Made by a program: the position numbers and the translations under genes. The notes under the pieces are model-generated. The model worked only from the letters and a program-made list of their open reading frames with translations, was not told the origin of the DNA and did not search any database. Below, one piece after another: positions 62,515 to 64,000 of a DNA stretch of 64,000 nucleotides. Every line of letters starts with the position of its first letter. Position 1 is the stretch's first letter. Source of the DNA: Palsa-504 sp963822765 (GTDB taxonomy: Bacteria > Actinomycetota > Actinomycetes > Streptosporangiales > Streptosporangiaceae); NCBI GenBank assembly GCA_963822765.1, contig CAWGJL010000012.1, positions 1 to 64,000 on the forward strand, given 5' to 3'.

Positions 62515-63207
62515 TCAGGCCAGGCCGGCGACCAGGTCGTGCACCGGCTTGCGGCGCCCGGTGTAGAACGGGATCTCCAGCCGGGTATGCCGCCGGGCTT
62601 CTGAGCCGCGCAGGTGGCGCATCAGGTCCAGGATCCGGTGCAGCTCGTCGGCTTCGAAGGCGAGGATCCACTCGTAGTCGTTGAGCGCGAAGCACGGCAC
62701 CGTGTTGGCCCGGACGTCGGGGTACTCGCGGGCCATCATCCCGTGGTCGGCGAGCATCGTGCGGCGCTCGGCGGGATCGAGCAGGTACCACTCGTAGGAG
62801 CGGACGAACGGGTACACGCTCAGGTAGGCACGCGGCTCCTCGTCGGCCAGGTACGCGGGGATGTGGCTCTTGTTGAACTCGGCCGGGCGATGCAGGGCCA
62901 TCACCGACCAGACCGGCTCGCTGCACCGGCCCAGCCGCGTCCGGCGGAAGCGGACGTACAGGTCCTGGAGGTCATCGGAGGTCGGCGCGACCCACCAGAA
63001 CATGAAATCCGCGTCGGCCCGGAACCCCTGCACGTCGTAGCAGCCGCGGGTCACGATGCCCTTGCCCGCCGCCTGGTCGAACAGGTCGGCTAGCTCAGCC
63101 GAAGCGTTCCCGTGCCCGCCCGCGTCCAGGGCGGTGCGGTCGCTCACCCGGAACACCGACCACATCGTGTACCGGATCAGCTCGTTGAGGTCGCGTGCCT
63201 TAGCCAT
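62515..63207 (-). CDS. hemQ: Coproheme decarboxylase (HemQ, chlorite-dismutase fold)
   Basis: Last step of the coproporphyrin-dependent heme pathway of Gram-positives: peroxide-driven removal of two propionates from coproheme. 230 aa. Seen: NELIRYTMWSVFRV, TRGCYDVQGFRADADFMFWW, HRPAEFNKSHIPAYLADEEP, YLSVYPFVRSYEWYLLD (catalytic Tyr region) and MLADHGMMAREYPDVRANTV. ATG 63207 is chosen; the longer frame to 63594 overlaps the upstream oxidase antiparallel frame without similarity. It starts 5 bp after the stop of the porphyrinogen oxidase gene, so the two are one operon. Confidence 0.95.
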   Translation of the reverse strand: MAKARDLNELIRYTMWSVFRVSDRTALDAGGHGNASAELADLFDQAAGKGIVTRGCYDVQGFRADADFMFWWVAPTSDDLQDLYVRFRRTRLGRCSEPVWSVMALHRPAEFNKSHIPAYLADEEPRAYLSVYPFVRSYEWYLLDPAERRTMLADHGMMAREYPDVRANTVPCFALNDYEWILAFEADELHRILDLMRHLRGSEARRHTRLEIPFYTGRRKPVHDLVAGLA

Positions 63208-63212
63208 GCCTC

Positions 63213-64000
63213 CTATTGTCGGCCACCGCGGAGGAACTCCGTCACCTGACCGGCCGCCGCGCGGGCCGTCGCCACACAGGCGGGTATGCCGACCCCTTCG
63301 TAGGCCGCCCCGCAGACGGCCAGTCCCGGCTGGGCGGCGACGGCCGTCCGGATCCGCGCCACCCGGTCCAGATGCCCGACCGTGTACTGCGGCAAGGCCC
63401 CGCCCCACCTGGTAATCCGGTGCACGACCGGAGCGCCCGCCACCCCGGTGGCGGCGGCCAGTTCGGCGGCGGCCAGCGCGGCCAGTTCCTCGTCGGCCCG
63501 CTGCAGCAGGGCCTCCTCGCCGATGCGGCCGACCGAGCAGCGCACGATCTCCAGCGGCTCGGCGCCGGGCACCGCGTCGGCCAGGTGCGGCCACTTGACG
63601 CTGGAGAAGGTGACCGCCTTCACGGCCCGCCCGTCCACGGCCGGGACCAGGTACCCGCTCCAGCCCAGCGCGGCCAGCCCGCTCCCAGACGACGCCCCCG
63701 GAAACGCCGAACGCGGATAGGCCAGCGTGATGATCGCCATGCTCGCGTAGCTGATCTCGCCGAACGCCGTGACCGCGGCCGAGGCGCCCGGCACGCCGGC
63801 GAGCAGCCGGGCGGCCGGACGCGCGGGTACGGCCAGGATTACCGCGTCGGCGTCGATCAGCTCATCGGCGGCCGCCGATCCGACCGTGAGCCGCCAGCCA
63901 CGCCCGGCGCGGTCAGCACCAGGCGCCGGGGACAGCGCCCGGGTCATCGCAGCTGTCCGTATCTCCGCGCCCGACGCCTTGGCCAGGACGACGGGCAACT
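63213..64000 (-). CDS. hemY: Coproporphyrinogen III/protoporphyrinogen oxidase, 5'-partial
   Basis: FAD enzyme that oxidises coproporphyrinogen III to coproporphyrin III in the Gram-positive heme route (also called hemG or cgoX). Only about 262 C-terminal residues are in the window, and the frame runs off the right edge. Seen: ADAVILAVPARPAARLLAG (substrate/FAD domain strand), YASMAIITLAYPR, WGGALPQYTVGHLDRVARIR, and the C-terminal FAD motif LAVCGAAYEGVGIPACVATA. Directly followed by hemQ on the same strand. No active start codon is visible in the window. Confidence 0.93.
   Translation of the reverse strand, partial: LPVVLAKASGAEIRTAAMTRALSPAPGADRAGRGWRLTVGSAAADELIDADAVILAVPARPAARLLAGVPGASAAVTAFGEISYASMAIITLAYPRSAFPGASSGSGLAALGWSGYLVPAVDGRAVKAVTFSSVKWPHLADAVPGAEPLEIVRCSVGRIGEEALLQRADEELAALAAAELAAATGVAGAPVVHRITRWGGALPQYTVGHLDRVARIRTAVAAQPGLAVCGAAYEGVGIPACVATARAAAGQVTEFLRGGRQ

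Noticed and set aside
62515..63594. HemQ with a 129-residue N-terminal extension
   Set aside because: The added part is antisense-phase sequence of the upstream porphyrinogen oxidase and Arg/Gly-rich; ATG 63207 gives the normal family length.

Overview
The window comes from a high-GC Gram-positive actinomycete. Support includes a mycothiol-type cysteine ligase (MshC-like), F420/FMN split-barrel and luciferase-like (LLM) oxidoreductases, a PucR regulator, a SigE-type ECF sigma factor, MalT-like LuxR regulators, and hemQ beside a porphyrinogen oxidase (coproporphyrin heme route). I cannot name the genus. The gene mix fits Streptosporangiales or Streptomycetales-like soil actinomycetes, which is inference. 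I found no rRNA, tRNA, CRISPR array or prophage.

Layout. 0-7 kb: phosphoketolase (5' end outside the window), an MBL-rhodanese sulfur protein, an MshC-like ligase, and a divergent UvrD-type helicase. 7-18 kb: an SDR and NCS1 permease pair, a sensor kinase/NarL regulator/DUF4097 module, and a divergent locus of aminotransferase plus methylmalonate-semialdehyde dehydrogenase facing a PucR regulator, with a 13-bp palindrome between them. 18-25 kb is the most unusual part. It holds a LysR DNA-binding domain fused to an HSL-type esterase, a divergent truncated HSL-like protein without catalytic motifs, and an MFS exporter. Next is a one-piece fusion of sigma region 2 to a membrane-anchored ectodomain, then the intact two-gene version of the same pair (SigE-type sigma plus membrane protein). 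25-30 kb: a MarR-GNAT regulator with a palindrome on its start codon, a DinB protein, a TnpB transposon, and a heavily broken MIP18/amidohydrolase pair. 30-35 kb: a compact GntR-DapA-IlvD-ALDH operon that could carry a sugar acid to 2-oxoglutarate without phosphorylation. 35-46 kb: DNA glycosylase, EamA transporter, broken aminotransferase, a nitrilase-fold protein with Ala at the catalytic Cys position, a Ser/Thr kinase with three TIG repeats, and an Lrp-aminotransferase pair beside an aldehyde dehydrogenase tail. 46-64 kb: HAD and fructosamine-kinase-like proteins, a phospholipase-C-type phosphoesterase, D-amino-acid oxidase, GH5 glycosidase, LLM oxidoreductase, two MalT-like LuxR regulators, msrB-cupin, a flavin monooxygenase, OsmC, arfB and the heme genes.

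Two cross-cutting observations matter. First, at least a dozen otherwise well-conserved genes carry single-base frame breaks, many in short homopolymers. Either the assembly has indel errors or decay is widespread, and genes marked pseudogene should be read with that in mind. Second, a degenerate repeat of about 72 bp occurs as a tandem pair in two distant intergenic regions (near 7.0 and 29.7 kb), and a 24-bp sequence recurs near 13.4 and 51.9 kb. These point to genome-specific dispersed intergenic repeats.
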